Shown here: positions 46,516 through 58,652 of the stretch, piece after piece
How the letters are laid out: every line of letters starts with the position of its first letter
How positions within the stretch are numbered: position 1 is the stretch's first letter
NCBI GenBank assembly: GCA_965644295.1
Contig: CBFFRP010000288.1
Span: 62,001 to 126,000, forward strand
DNA from: Paraphysomonas bandaiensis
Lineage: Eukaryota > Chrysophyceae
Direction: 5' to 3'
DNA length: 64,000 nucleotides
Position numbers and translations under genes: made by a program
The notes under the pieces: generated by a model
The model's input: the letters and a program-made list of their open reading frames with translations, nothing else
What the model was told of the DNA's origin: nothing
Database searches by the model: none

Positions 46516-47075
46516 CTATCCAACTATAGTAGTGCAGTACTACAATAGTATATGCATGTCACAAGTTATGTAATAAACAAATAGTTTCACTTCTGTATGA
46601 TATAAATAGAAATGATATGAAGGAAGAAGTATCTTATTATATGTTGACCATAGATAACAACTTCATATGGTTTATATCAGAGATTCTATTGCAAAGATGC
46701 ATGCATGCATACATGCATACATAGCTAGACATGTATCTATGTGCTGTGTACATACTCTGTATGTATGTATATGTCGATGTGTATGCATGTACAGGTATAT
46801 ATACTAGCAATGTACTGAGTGTATACTGCTGTATGAATACCAAATACCTACAGTCGCACATACATACACTCCTCTGCTCTGTACAATATACAGCAGCGCA
46901 TGATATGAGTGATGGTACGTACCGCCCGTGTATCATACATATGCACTGTAGTTCCCCGCTACAGAGACACACCATCATACATACATACATACAATACACA
47001 CACATACAACTCTACACATATCTCCATACATTAATTATACATACCTCACTATATAATTACACCTCGTCCAATCTA
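46516..47075. promoter_or_regulatory. Divergent intergenic region, membrane protein / carboxypeptidase 2
   Basis: Rich in CATGCATGCATACATGCATA (about 46699-46722), GTATGTATGTATATG (46759) and CATACATACATACAATACAC (46977) runs. It presumably carries both promoters. Confidence 0.45.
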
Positions 47076-48951
47076 ATGTTATACACCTTGGGCGTAGTTT
47101 CTTCTCTTTTCTGTGGGTTGAGTGCCGTTTATGGTGCTATTGAAGCCGACAAAGTCACCTCCCTTCCTGGCTATAACGGACAACTCCCCTCGACGTAAGT
47201 TTCCATACATTAACATATACATACATATATATATATATTAATATATATTTATACAGTCATTACTCTGGATATATTCAAGTAGGGGATATCTCACAAGTTC
47301 CTGGTCACTTACATTACTGGTTTATTGAATCTGAGAATGATCCTGCTAATGACCCTGTCGTCCTATGGCTTAACGGGGGGCCTGGTATGTATATATATAT
47401 ATACAACACATACATGATATGATGATATATATTATAACAGGATCATCTTCTTTGATTGGTCTTTTAACTGAAAATGGACAGATTGTGACGAATGATGATT
47501 CATTTACCAATCCTGTTGATGGAGTTCCTCAGGTCTTCTATAACAAGTACGGGTGGACCACTAAGGCGAATATGCTCTATTTGGAGAGTCCAAAAGGAGT
47601 GGGATTTTCTTATTGTGATGATGCGAAAACTTCAACTCAGTGTGTGAATACCGACACATCCACGGCCCAGGACGCCTATGAGTTCCTCGCAAACTGGTTT
47701 GCTGCCTTCCCAGAGTATTCCTCCAATAAGTTCTACATCACTGGAGAATCATACGCTGGAATTTACATTCCTATGCTCATGGATCAAATCTCAACGGACT
47801 CTCTTAATGCAAAGCTAAACCTTGTTGGTGCTGCGATTGGCAATGGATGCTGGGGTAACACCGTGGGAACTTGCGCTTTCAGTTCACCTGAGGCGCAGCA
47901 AATTTCCGCTGAGTTTTACTACGGACATGGCATGTACTCACAGACCCTCCGCGCTGAAATCGACCAGGCATGCGGAGACTTTTCCTCTCTCAATATCCGG
48001 TAATTATTTACATAAAATGTAACAGTATTCCATTCTGGCATTAGCGTGTATGTGCTTTACCTGTTCGGGTTCTGATTAAAATATGTAGGTGTGCGGAGAA
48101 GTTATCTGAAATGAACAAGGAACTTGGAAATTTTGACATGTAAGCTCACCATTGATGAACGATATGATTTTTATTTACATGAAACCTATGGGTATTTCAG
48201 TTGTAACTAAAGTGTAATAACTGCAGCTACAATATCTACGATGAGTGCGGAAGGGATGATCGCCGTCGTACCCTCTCTACTTCCTCGCATGCTACCCTTG
48301 ACGAAGCACGTGATGCAATGTCTGCCCCCTCTGTTGTTGTCGAGACTGCTGACTCCTTTTATGTGTCTGCTGGGTATGGACAGGCACTCAATGGTTACGA
48401 ATGCGGTGCAGGTATTATATGTAGAAGGCTATTGTCATTCGTGTAGCTTGCGCAGTATGACGTCGTCACTGTTGTGAATATTTTATTCCATGTATATCAT
48501 ATTTTTGCAATTTGATAAAGCTTATGTTTCATCCATAGAGACTGCAATGGACGCCTGGCTCTCAGAACCTACGGTCATGTCAGCTCTCCATGTGAAGGCC
48601 GACACTGTGGGAATGCAGTACGACAAGACGGCTACCGACTTACGACCCCTATACTCGGACCTTATTCAAAAATACCAGATGCTAATCTATTCAGGTGATG
48701 TCGATGGCTGCGTCCCATACGTGGGAACTGAGTACTGGACACGCAATCTGAACTACACGATTGTGAATGATTGGCACCAGTGGTTGGGCAAGCCAGATGA
48801 CACTCACGCTTTACACAAGGCAGGCTATGCTGTCACATATGATAAATTCCAATTCATTACTGTGAATGGAGCTGGTCATATGGTTCCACAATTCCAACCA
48901 GGGTATGCGTTGGATATGTTTGAGAAGTTCCTGGCTGCCGAGACATTTTAA
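47076..48951 (+). CDS. Serine carboxypeptidase (peptidase family S10), copy 2
   Basis: 484 aa in 6 exons: 47076-47194, 47257-47384, 47441-47999, 48089-48139, 48227-48411, 48539-48951. A signal peptide ([20 protein letters not shown]) is followed by [32 protein letters not shown] and the catalytic Ser in [11 protein letters not shown]. The Asp lies in [10 protein letters not shown] and the His in NGAGHMVP, so the triad is complete. It is closer to plant/yeast-type S10 enzymes than copy 1 in the GGPGSSS and SGDVDGCVP blocks. Sequence and exon structure differ from copy 1, so the two are old paralogues, not a recent tandem duplication. Likely vacuolar/lysosomal or secreted. Confidence 0.93.
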
Positions 48952-49862
48952 GACTCCCTGTCTTTGTATTATCTGAGACTATGGGTACTCATACGTGAAT
49001 CGCAGTATCATAGTACTACTATATGACATTCAGTTTATGCGTGGTAGATTTATAACTGTAATGACTGGGTCGTACTACTTGTAATGAATACTCTGTCCTG
49101 AACAGGTCTTCTTCAGTAATAATAATTGCTAATGAAATGTGACATGTAATGTGGTCAAAAGGGTGGCTTTCAGGGAATGTACGACAGTTTCAAACTAGGT
49201 TTCACTGCTATTCATTTAAGCCTGAGATGACAAGCTTCTCTAAGTGACTGTAAGGATTTGGCTGTGTAAATTGTAAATGCTGGTGGCACGAAAACAACAA
49301 CATCCTACACTATCACTACAGTTAAAATTGTACTGTGTTTGCTGTTCGCACTTCGCAGGCTATGTGCGATTCCTAGTCTCATCAGTTCATTTCATTCATT
49401 GCGTGCTGTTATAAACTCTCTTCAATTGCACAAAATAGATAATGCAGCAGCTCTCAACCGTCTAGACATCTCACATTATCATAATAAGAGCACAGGTTAC
49501 ACACATTACTGTGCATCAGGGCTGCGTATCAATTAATTGTCAATTAATTGAACACAGGTTATAGTCAATTATAATTGCAATAATGATATGATGTCCCAAT
49601 TTCAACAATAGACAATTAATTGAAAATCTATTAATTGATACGCAGCCCTGCTGTGCATACGTGCATACTCTACATTGACTTATCAATTCTTTATTGCAAA
49701 GTTATTCAATTTAGCACTACCACATAGATTTTATATATGATCTATAGCTATAGTGTAATGAGCATATCCAATGTTTCGTAATCGTCAGTCATTGATATGC
49801 CGTCATCGTACCAGATCTAGGGGATTTGTTGATAAAATCATATCCAACTACTTCTACAGGAT
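48952..49862. other. Intergenic, tail-to-tail gap with a MITE
   Basis: Besides the MITE at 49517-49650 I see no gene or repeat. Confidence 0.5.
49517..49650. mobile_element. hAT-like MITE with 8-bp target duplication
   Basis: 134 bp with inverted ends CAGGGCTGCGTATCAATTAA and its complement, flanked by identical CTGTGCAT at 49509-49516 and 49651-49658. No coding capacity. Its ends resemble those of the 30737 element, which suggests one transposase family. Confidence 0.92.
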
Positions 49863-51185
49863 CTATTCGTCATTATCTTCAAACTTTGATAACCAACTAG
49901 ACATCTGCAGTAGCACATAAGCCGGCATAAACATGTGCTCATCAAATACTTACACTAAGTAATGTAAGAGCATTCTGAACAGCTGGGTCTTGCTTTGTAA
50001 ATGCATAATCGAGAGGAGTTCGGTCATACTGTCAGGGATATTAATATAACCGCTGTGCTAAACACAGAGTGCAGCTTACATTATTCTTTAACTTTAGGTC
50101 GGCACCCTTTTCAATAAGATAGGTAGCCCCTGCGGAATACTTCTGCTCCATACATTGGTGAAGGGGTGTTTGTCCATCCTATTCGCGCCAATTATATCAC
50201 GTGTAGGATATGGATAATATAACGCCACCTTGTTTTTCGAATTTATGTCTACGCCTTTACTCAGTAAACAATCAAAGAATTGCACAGCTTTACAATGTGC
50301 TGCAAAGTTAAGAGGTGTTCGGCCCATCTATTTCATAAAATCAAGGGTGATCAGTGACCTTCGAAAGCGACGTACCTCATCACACCTATTGACATCAGCA
50401 CCCTTTTCTATCAATAGTTTTAAAATGGCTTCATTTCCACACTCAATTGCATGATATATCACAGACATTCCGGCCTGCATTATCGTTATTAATCAAATAA
50501 ATTCTGCACAACACAACCTTGTCGGTAGCTTCTATGTCAGAACCCTTCTCAAGTAAAAATGAAATCAACTGACAACCTCTAGAGTTCTCGGCTGTCGAGT
50601 CTCCTTCATCAGGTGGTCTCCGGGCAGCACACATTAATGGAGTTCGTCCAATCTGAAGCATAAATTACGAAAATAACTTACATTGCTAGGTATCATTAAA
50701 CCTTGTCTCTGTCATTCACACTTGTTCCAAATGAAAGCAATAAGCTAACAATTTCTTGTCTATTCAACTTCACTGCAGCGAATAAAGGAAGAATTCCATC
50801 ATGAAAAGACTGTTACATCCCATAAAACCACACCAATTTATATCAAACAACTGCATACATTCTCTGTTGCATTCACATCTGCCCCACACTCTAGTAGTAC
50901 TTTACATGTCTCTATATGTCCACGATTAATCGCCTCTTGTAATGGGAAGTAACCATTCTATAGAAGACATGTATCAGATACTCCATAGATGAGTTGTATC
51001 TATCAGATTACCTCATATCTCTCATTAACTAACTGTGATCTTCTATTTAATTGTATCTTAACATCATTTGATCGATTGGATTTAATAGCATCCCATAACT
51101 CCACTCGTGCTTAATAAAACATTATCAGATATAGTCACCTTATGAATGGATACACGAACTAACCTTTACTTATTCCACCTCCCAT
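49863..51185 (-). CDS. Ankyrin-repeat protein with N-myristoylation motif
   Basis: 291 aa in 10 exons: 51185-51164, 51109-51012, 50957-50859, 50809-50702, 50652-50518, 50474-50376, 50327-50229, 50178-50080, 50028-49954, 49904-49863. The N-terminus MGGGISKARVELWDAI has Gly2 and Ser5/Lys7, a good myristoylation site. Seven ankyrin repeats follow (NGYFPLQEAINRGHIETCKV, IGRTPLMCAAR, MGRTPLNFAAH, DGQTPLHQCME and so on), then a short acidic tail SWLSKFEDNDE. Exons 3, 6, 7 and 8 are each exactly 99 bp, 33 codons, all phase 0, so one exon equals one repeat. The partner protein is unknown; likely a membrane-tethered scaffold. Confidence 0.9.
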
Positions 51186-51426
51186 ATTTATGATTATCAG
51201 GATGGATATGTATATATATGAATGGGTTATGTATGTGTATATATGTATGTATGTATAAGATGGATGAGAATATGATGGAAGAAGTTTCATCATAGCTCCA
51301 CTTTATATACAGCAGCAGTGGAGTATTTCTTGAGGATTATCATAAAAAGTAGGGGTTTATGAAATTATTTTCAGGGGTTTATGCTTTTTTCATTACGCCC
51401 ATCCTCATATCTTCATATGCCAGGTA

Positions 51427-51755
51427 TGGCTGCCCCAATACACCACACCAAATATGATCCAGGCACAGATCCTCATGGAATAGCACTAATAGTATTGAAA
51501 GATGATATAAGAGAGTGAAATCGTGAAGTATATCAGATGAAGAATGATAGGACACCATTCTACGCCTTTATAAAGCAGCATTTGTCCAGTGAGTCAATGG
51601 ACGCCGTCACGATACATAAAGCCGTCCTCTCACTCTTTGGAAGGCTATAAAGGGGACTCACAGCATCTCCGGTACGTAGACCCCCTGACCTCACCGATGA
51701 TGCCGAGATCGATGATATGAATACACATGCATTAACTTGTGTAATGCATTATTAA
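51427..51755 (+). pseudogene. Degraded gag-like retrotransposon fragment
   Basis: A single frame with two internal stops reads YDPGTDPHGIALIVLKDDIR, then NREVYQMKNDRTPFYAFIKQ, HLSSESMDAV and PPDLTDDAEIDDM. The layout (a residue string before W/Y..M, then a helix with FY..L..LS.ES) recalls the Gag domain of LTR retrotransposons. It differs from the Gag of the element at 60760, so it is not a recent copy of that one. The surrounding 51186-52354 has no gene; an open stretch at 51775-51957 is unassigned. Confidence 0.4.
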
Positions 51756-52354
51756 TGTTGAACAAATCGACTCGGTGAAAATGGAAAATTGTGACATCGT
51801 CGACGACAACTTACATCAATCGTCAAGTCCAATAATGGTCAGCGAAAACGACGACAATGAAAGCCACCGACCCGATTCAGAGTCTTTCATACTGCAAAGG
51901 GGTCCATTCCGGCTGCTTTCTCTTTCTGTATGTAGAATTTCGAATATGAATCATTAACAAAACTGCAATTATTGACTTGAGAAAACTTGTTACTTGTACG
52001 GTCACAAAGTGGTTAAATCTATATTAATTAATAATGAAGAGTTTTGATTTAATAACTGCTATACTTACTGTATAGAGAAGGAGCAAATGATATAGTATCC
52101 CAGGTAGAGATTCTTAAGTCAATAACATATTATATACTTATATACTAGGTAATAGATTCTGGTACCGAAAGGTATATTGCATATTGAACTTTTACCACAA
52201 TGATTTTTCCATTCATTTTCGTATAAATGTCTCGAGAAAACCGTAACACAAAACTGACAACGACTAACCCAGTAATTCTCATTATTACTACGTAATCAAG
52301 AACATATGCTGAAAACATATTTTAATATAACTTGTTTGGTTTTCTCTTGGTGTA

Positions 52355-53588
52355 TTACTCTGCATTTGATTGTATGAGCTCTTCAACCGCTCTTGAGTAC
52401 CATTTCGTTGTCATTTTGTAGTATCTTACACTTCCGGCGTACACGGAATACAAAAACAAGAACACGATAAACGATGAGTGCAGTGAGTAGTAGTGAAAAC
52501 AAAGGTATGAGAAAACAAACATTAAGTGAGAGAAAACGGCATGTGCAATCATGTACACGAGAGCAGGGACTGGATGGACTGTGTCAGTAGATGTTGCTGT
52601 ACCCAATAACAATTTACATACGGTTGTATTGTTGCGGAGAGTCTCGGACCATACGGTGCGTTGCCCAGTGGAAGTGGGACTATGCTTGATCCCCCATATT
52701 AGTAACCACAAGGTGTATGGTGTCCACCAGACCATGTACATCACAAACGGGGGAAGCATGAACTGACCCAACGCGTTCAAATCAAAATACCCTTATAATA
52801 GATCAATACGTCAACCCTTGTGGTAATAAAGTGTTACCTTCTTGCGTGCACACCCCGATATCTGTATCGTCGTGCCACACTGCCTCTTCCACAGCACTAG
52901 TAAATAGACCAGGGTAAGCTGAACTGACATCATTGTGATGCCATCTTAGTGACCACATGAGTATTGGTGGTATAATATGTATTATCAGACTCGCTGTCAT
53001 GGCAGGATCATGAAGCACTAGAGGATTACCGACCAGTATAACGCCCCACCCCAGTGGTCCGCAGGACATGGCAAAGAGAGCAGTGGTTACGTACGGATTC
53101 GCTGTTATAAACCTACATAAAAATATATCTTACAAAGTAAAAAAATAGCTGTCAATAATGTGTTTGTAATCACTCATAAGATTCAGTTTCGTCGATATTA
53201 ACAGTTATAAGTACCTAAAGTCAACAAGTTTCTTGACGTCCAAATAAAACAGTTGACATAAACATAAAATGCTGAATAAACACATAACTAAATGAACAAT
53301 CCAGCATAAATCAAGCATATATAATGCTTCACTCTTCTTTTTCTTATATCTCCATACCCATACAAATAATGGACTACATATGAATGATTGCCATAACCAA
53401 AAATGTTCTGGACATTTTCCCAAGATATAAGTTGATATAACAACATTTAAGAAGCCTAGAGTAAAAGACATTGGACTCATGCCTTGCTTCTCTATCTCAA
53501 TAGACTTGCGTTTAATAGTTTCAAGTGCTCTTTTAATACCATCTTTTTCTGCAATAGAAAATGATCGTATTAATTTAGGTTTACTCAT
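52355..53588 (-). CDS. Glycerophosphocholine acyltransferase (GPC1/DUF2838 family)
   Basis: Integral membrane enzyme that acylates glycerophosphocholine with acyl-CoA to lysophosphatidylcholine. 361 aa. Exons: 53588-53215, 53112-52838, 52791-52355. Family marks: an N-terminal helical lead, then SCGPLGWGVILVGNPLVLHD, HIIPPILMWSLRWH, FMLPPFVMYMVWWTPY and TVWSETLRNNT. It has about eight hydrophobic segments and a polar C-terminus (KWYSRAVEELIQSNAE). Found in fungi, plants and many protists. It is divergent with the MMTAG2-like gene across a microsatellite. Confidence 0.9.
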
Positions 53589-53730
53589 ATTTGTATTAGT
53601 AATGAATATGATGAGGAGGTATGGTGGAATTATGGAATGAGGACATGTGCTCTATGCGGTAGATGAGCTGGACCAAGAACTATATGAGAATCCTACAGAC
53701 AAGAAGAGACTTCGTAAGCAATCTTCTTTT

Positions 53731-54126
53731 TATGTATGAATGTATGTATGTATGTATGTATGTATGTATGTATGTATGTATGTATGTATGTATGTATGTA
53801 TGTATGTATGTATGTATGTATGTATGTATGTATGTATGTATGTATGTATGTATGTATGTATGTATGTATGTATGTATGTATGTATGTATGCATGCATGTA
53901 TGTATGTATGTATGTATGTATGTATGTATGTATGTATGTATGTATGTATGTATGTATGTATGTATGTATGTATGTATGTATGTATGTATGTATGTATGTA
54001 TGTATGTATGTATGTATGTATGCATGTATGTATGTATGTATGTATGTATGTATGTATGTATGTATGTATGTATGTATGTATGTATGTATGTATGTATGTA
54101 TGTATGTATGCATGTATGTATGTATG
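53731..54126. repeat. (TATG)n microsatellite, about 390 bp
   Basis: Tetranucleotide array in the divergent promoter between the GPC acyltransferase and MMTAG2-like genes, with TGCATG interruptions near 53889-53897, 54021 and 54109. Frames through it read MYVC or YIHT repeats and are artefacts. Confidence 0.97.
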
Positions 54127-54221
54127 GATAACCAGGACTGTTGATTGCTATGTCTGAGCAGTGTATTAGACGCCAAGTATCTCTATCTGTCATCATATTT
54201 TAACCCTGTGTCAGTTACAGT

Positions 54222-54984
54222 ATGCTTGGTAATAAGAGTAAGTCTAAGTTCTACAGGACGGGAGGGACTCGTGGTGGTCAGGTATGCTGTATACTCATAT
54301 GCTCGTATACAATTACGTGTTTTTCTTATATATATATGTATGTATGCATTGGTCCGTATAATACTCATGTATATGTATTATCTATAGGATCAATTCAAGT
54401 GGGATGATGTGAAAACAGATAAATATCGTGAGAATTATCTGGGGCACAGTGCTATGGCACCAGTGGGACGGTGGCAGAAAGGAAGAGATATATTATGGTA
54501 TACGAAACAAGGCACCGAGCAAGAGAGGGCTATGAAAGATGAGATTGATGCTATGCGTCAAAATGATGAGGATCTTATCAACGAAACACTTGGACTGAAA
54601 CCGAAGAAAAGACGTTTTGTTGAAACAAAGTTGGAGAAAGATGAGTTAAAGCAGTTGTTTAGTCGAGGTGTAACTGAGCGGGCGGCAATAGATATAGAGC
54701 GAATTGAGGGCCTGGGTGCGGCACCATCTAAAACGCATGAGCATATTGCGAAGGGGTTAACCCATGTTGAAAAGGAAATTCTCCGTTTGAAGGAAGGTAA
54801 ATCTATCGATGAGTCGACAAATAGACAGGATAGGTTGGGGTATGATGCTGAAGAAAATAGCAGAAGACAATATGAAGATGACGAAGATAGAAGGTCGAGC
54901 AAGAAGCAGAAGAAGGAAAAGAAGGAGAAAAAAGAACACAAGAAAAAGGACAAAAAGAAGCATAAACATAAAAGCGATAGATAG
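54222..54984 (+). CDS. MMTAG2 (C1orf35)-like protein
   Basis: 218 aa in two exons, 54222-54281 and 54388-54984. The conserved N-terminus RGGQDQFKWDDVKTDKYREN followed by YLGHSAMAPVGRWQKGRD is the signature of the multiple myeloma tumour-associated protein 2 family, which is nuclear and linked to RNA processing in other species. GGQ|DQF is restored exactly at the splice. The C-terminus is a Lys-rich KKEKKEKKEHKKKDKKKHKH tail, typical of the family. Molecular function is not established. Confidence 0.92.
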
Positions 54985-55306
54985 TTGTTTAATATGATGT
55001 CGAATACAGCTTTTGCCAGTATTGAGTACAAACATCAGTATCTCTGACGTCTCTAATTAGTTTAATTCTTTGTTTTCAATCCAATTACTAAGTAGCATTA
55101 ATATATCTTGCTATGTAATCTACAAGAGACCGCATATAAATCATAGCATTATATACTAATTTCTATCCTTCGGGCGCTTAAACCTTCATTCATAACCCTA
55201 ACATACACAACATAACAGAATATCTCCTATCTACTTCAAATTACATAGCGTATAAGTGCATGCCTTCAAATATATATATACGACGCTACATTCCAGCTTT
55301 CATAAC
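54985..55306. other. Intergenic, tail-to-tail gap
   Basis: 322 bp between the MMTAG2-like stop and the myotubularin stop. Nothing recognised. Confidence 0.5.
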
Positions 55307-58300
55307 TTACACACTTTCGCATTCCATCGTGTCCAAGCCATTTCCCCTACATATCCAGCAATATGCGTGAAGATTAATGTAAAGTCAAGTAGATATCAGT
55401 GTACTTACCAGTCATCGTGCCATTCAACTCCATTGATAGAATGAGGATGCACTGCAGGATCCCAACGGCAAAAGAATCTCTCCCACAACCGTATACACCG
55501 CTGACTGTACTTCGGCCACAACGGGTTGTTATAAGGGCGATAATTGGTATTGACAAAACGCTCTCTATTGTGTTCCACATAACTCCATATTGACTGTGTG
55601 GACTTCCGCACGTTCAGTTGTTCAACTCGCTGCCTTTCAGAATTTCCAAGGAAATTTCCAAACAATCCACTGTGCACATGATCGGCAACAAAAACTAACA
55701 AACTTTCATTATATTCAAAAGCTGAGCCAAACTGGACTAAAAGCTGGTACATAGCATCCAACCACTGGACGAAAACAGGGGACCGTTCATCAGGAAGATT
55801 AGTGTGAGGCTCAGCATGACCACATCTATCTTGAAACTTATAACCAAATGAGCACCACTCCTTTTCTACAAGAACACAGAAGCCAGTCAATGTCCGGTAA
55901 TATGGGTCTAACAAAGTCTCTGTCAGGGAACATATCTATATCAGTGTATGTGAGTATACATATGCATTGAATATCAACTTAAATAACCATACCTGAGCAG
56001 TTCGATCCCAACCATCAGAGCTGTCAAACGTTGGATATTAAAAACAACCAGTATATACATTTATACGCACGATCTCAGGTATCACCACAAATACGATAAT
56101 AGTGTAACGTACCAGTGAATCAAAACCGAAGAACCCTCGAGCCTAATGCGCTCTGCTGCCTTCACTGCTGCCGCTAGTAGAAGTTTGCAGTGTTTCGTCC
56201 ACCCACTTTCATCCAAGCGGACGTAGAAATTGCCATCGCTTTCCGGAGTACCGTGAAGGCCACATGCCGATGGTGTGAGTAATTCTCCTGGTTACCCTCT
56301 CAGTTAGAAAAATAAACAAAAGTGGCCACAACGCATTTCTCTACTGCACTATACTTGACATACCTACTGCTGCGTAGGAGGTTCTCATTACATGAATGTT
56401 TTCAATATTACAAAACTCTAATTCGGTCGAAACGTAACACGTTACATCTTCTGTTCCTTTACCAGCAGCCATATTGACTGTGGCAGCCATATGGCCTCGG
56501 GCATCCAGAATATGAAATGTTGGTTCAATTTCATGTGACCTGTGTTACGTTATTTTCACATTTGTCTGATATATATGCAGTGTGTACAATTATATAACAT
56601 GACATTTACCTGGACTTATTTAAGGACCCCGACAGTCGACAGTAATTCAACAGCAGCTGATCAGCGGCCGAAGTCTGAAGTGTAATACCTACTAACGGCT
56701 GAGCAGACCGAATTAGTACGCTTTGTGAGATTGGGTCAATGTATGTGACAGCAGGTAACCGATTACGACTGCGATAGGCCGAGGCAAGTGCAATATTCTT
56801 GTCAGACAGCGCTCGAGGGAGCACTATATACGGGGGGTAGGTATCCACAAGTTTCCAATCAGAATTATCGTACACCTGCACACAGAAATATACTCAAAAC
56901 AGCTTGTAGACATATACATATCTATTAAACAAGAAAGAAATGGATACATTAAGGTGAATACCTATCACTTATACATATGAAATGCAGCATTCTAGATACC
57001 TGCCAATCACTGTTAGCATGAAGTCCCATTCGCATGTAGTCGATGCGAACATCACTGAGGGCCCATCCATCACTATCGAATGACCCCAAGTATCTACACA
57101 TCATGTATTTGGTGATATTTCGCTTCGTGGAATATACGTTATAGCATATATACATATCACTACCACTACACACTACACGGTATGAAGTATATAAATGAAA
57201 CTCATGTATACAAAGGATCACCTATATGCAAAGAGATGCGCTCTAACTCCAGAAAAACACATCTGCTGAATAGTATGAAGCAACATTTCCACGTACTGCA
57301 ATCCGTGACCAGGCTTTAAAAAGTGTATACGCATTACTCGTAAATCCTTCGTATGGATTCGTATGCTACACTTTTGTGGAGATGTTGATGACGTGATTAA
57401 GGCCATTTTGTGAACAGTGTTGAGAGGAATGGTAATTAGATTGAAAAATGGCGGAAGATGATACTTGGAAGAATCATGTCGTCGTTGGGTACATATCAGG
57501 GCGATTCGGTAATTGGTTAATGTCATTGTACCTACACTAAACGGAAAGTGAGGTGGGACATCGGGGTTGTTTCGTATTCCACTGGATGCCATGGCCGACG
57601 CGCCTAGGTACCACTTAACTCTGGGGATAGTATTTGCGACACTCTCTCCAGGGAGTAAAGGGAGGTCGCCTTCAGAGACATCTCTCTCAGCTGGAGAACT
57701 CAAAGGCAAAATATTGGGCTGAACTGGAACTCCATCCGAATTATTTTCAGATTCTTTACAGTATTCAGATGGAGCTTCTGGCAATGTGACGTCACTGATA
57801 TCAGAAGGCATTCGCAAAGGACTTTCCAACTCCTGAGGCTCTGTTATCAACTGCTCGCTCTTATGCATCCAACTAACAAGGCAAGAATACAAGCTATATA
57901 CGTGAGTGCCAAGAAGAACATGAAAAAAATCTGAAAAGTCAAATCGCTTCTGAGCTGACATCGCTAACATGGTGTCAACGGTCTGAGCAGTGTAACTGAT
58001 GTCTTGTGAAGATAGAGCCTGGGACAGAGTAGTTGAGGTAATAACACCTGTATTCTTGCGATCGATGGCATCAAATGCAGCACGCACGACTGGTCCACAG
58101 TCCTGCATATACTCAACATATTGTTGAAACTGATACGCTAACTCTCGACCAGCAAACCTATAGGCCTTGACACCAAGACTAAGTGCCCGTCGACTCATCA
58201 TTTGAACAGTGCATTCAGAGCCTCGAATCAAATTAACCAGATCAGTACATTTCATTCTCTTCTTTTTCCGTCCCATATACATACGCACTACCCCAGTATA

Positions 58301-58652
58301 TAGCTCCAAGTGTATGACTATTTCTTCATTCATCGGTTGTTTTAACATCGTACAGTTAAAAACAATTATCCCGCGGGTACCATACGCAATAAATCCCTCA
58401 TCCTGTCACATCATATCACCACATACATTAATCTTATGCATATACCTCTAGACAACTCTCATCATCAGAAGAATCATCACCATTATTATTATCATATAGC
58501 CCAAATAGTGAATGAACTCCAGGTGATTTTAATAAATCAGAAGCAGCTTGTCCACCATTCTTAACAACACTAAATAGAAACTTAGAAACATTTGGTGTAA
58601 TATCAGAGAAGTTTCCTCTTTCTGGTTTTATATTTCCATCATTAGAATCCAT
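55307..58652 (-). CDS. Myotubularin-family phosphoinositide 3-phosphatase with extra N-terminal domains
   Basis: Removes the 3-phosphate of PI3P or PI(3,5)P2 on endosomes. 891 aa in 9 exons: 58652-58446, 58402-57222, 57093-57000, 56875-56610, 56539-56364, 56287-56113, 56020-55993, 55917-55409, 55346-55307. The active-site CSDGWDR (Cys~700, Arg~706) forms only when the exons meeting at 56113 and 56020 are joined (VLIHC|SDGWDRTAQ), so it should be catalytically active. Other family blocks: SYRSRNRLPAV-like AYRSRNRLPAVTYIDP, RSAQPLVG, LLDPYYRTLTGF and FGYKFQDRCGH. A PH-GRAM domain lies at ~300-430. Before it are a PH-like part (~95-168) and a degenerate EF-hand pair (AIDRKNTGVIT at ~181-191, FDFSDFFHVL), which are not normal in myotubularins. 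N-terminal 69 residues are acidic and Ser/Asn-rich. Confidence 0.9.

Noticed and set aside
53663-54196. Long open frames of MYVC and YIHT repeats on both strands
   Set aside because: Same artefact of the TATG array.
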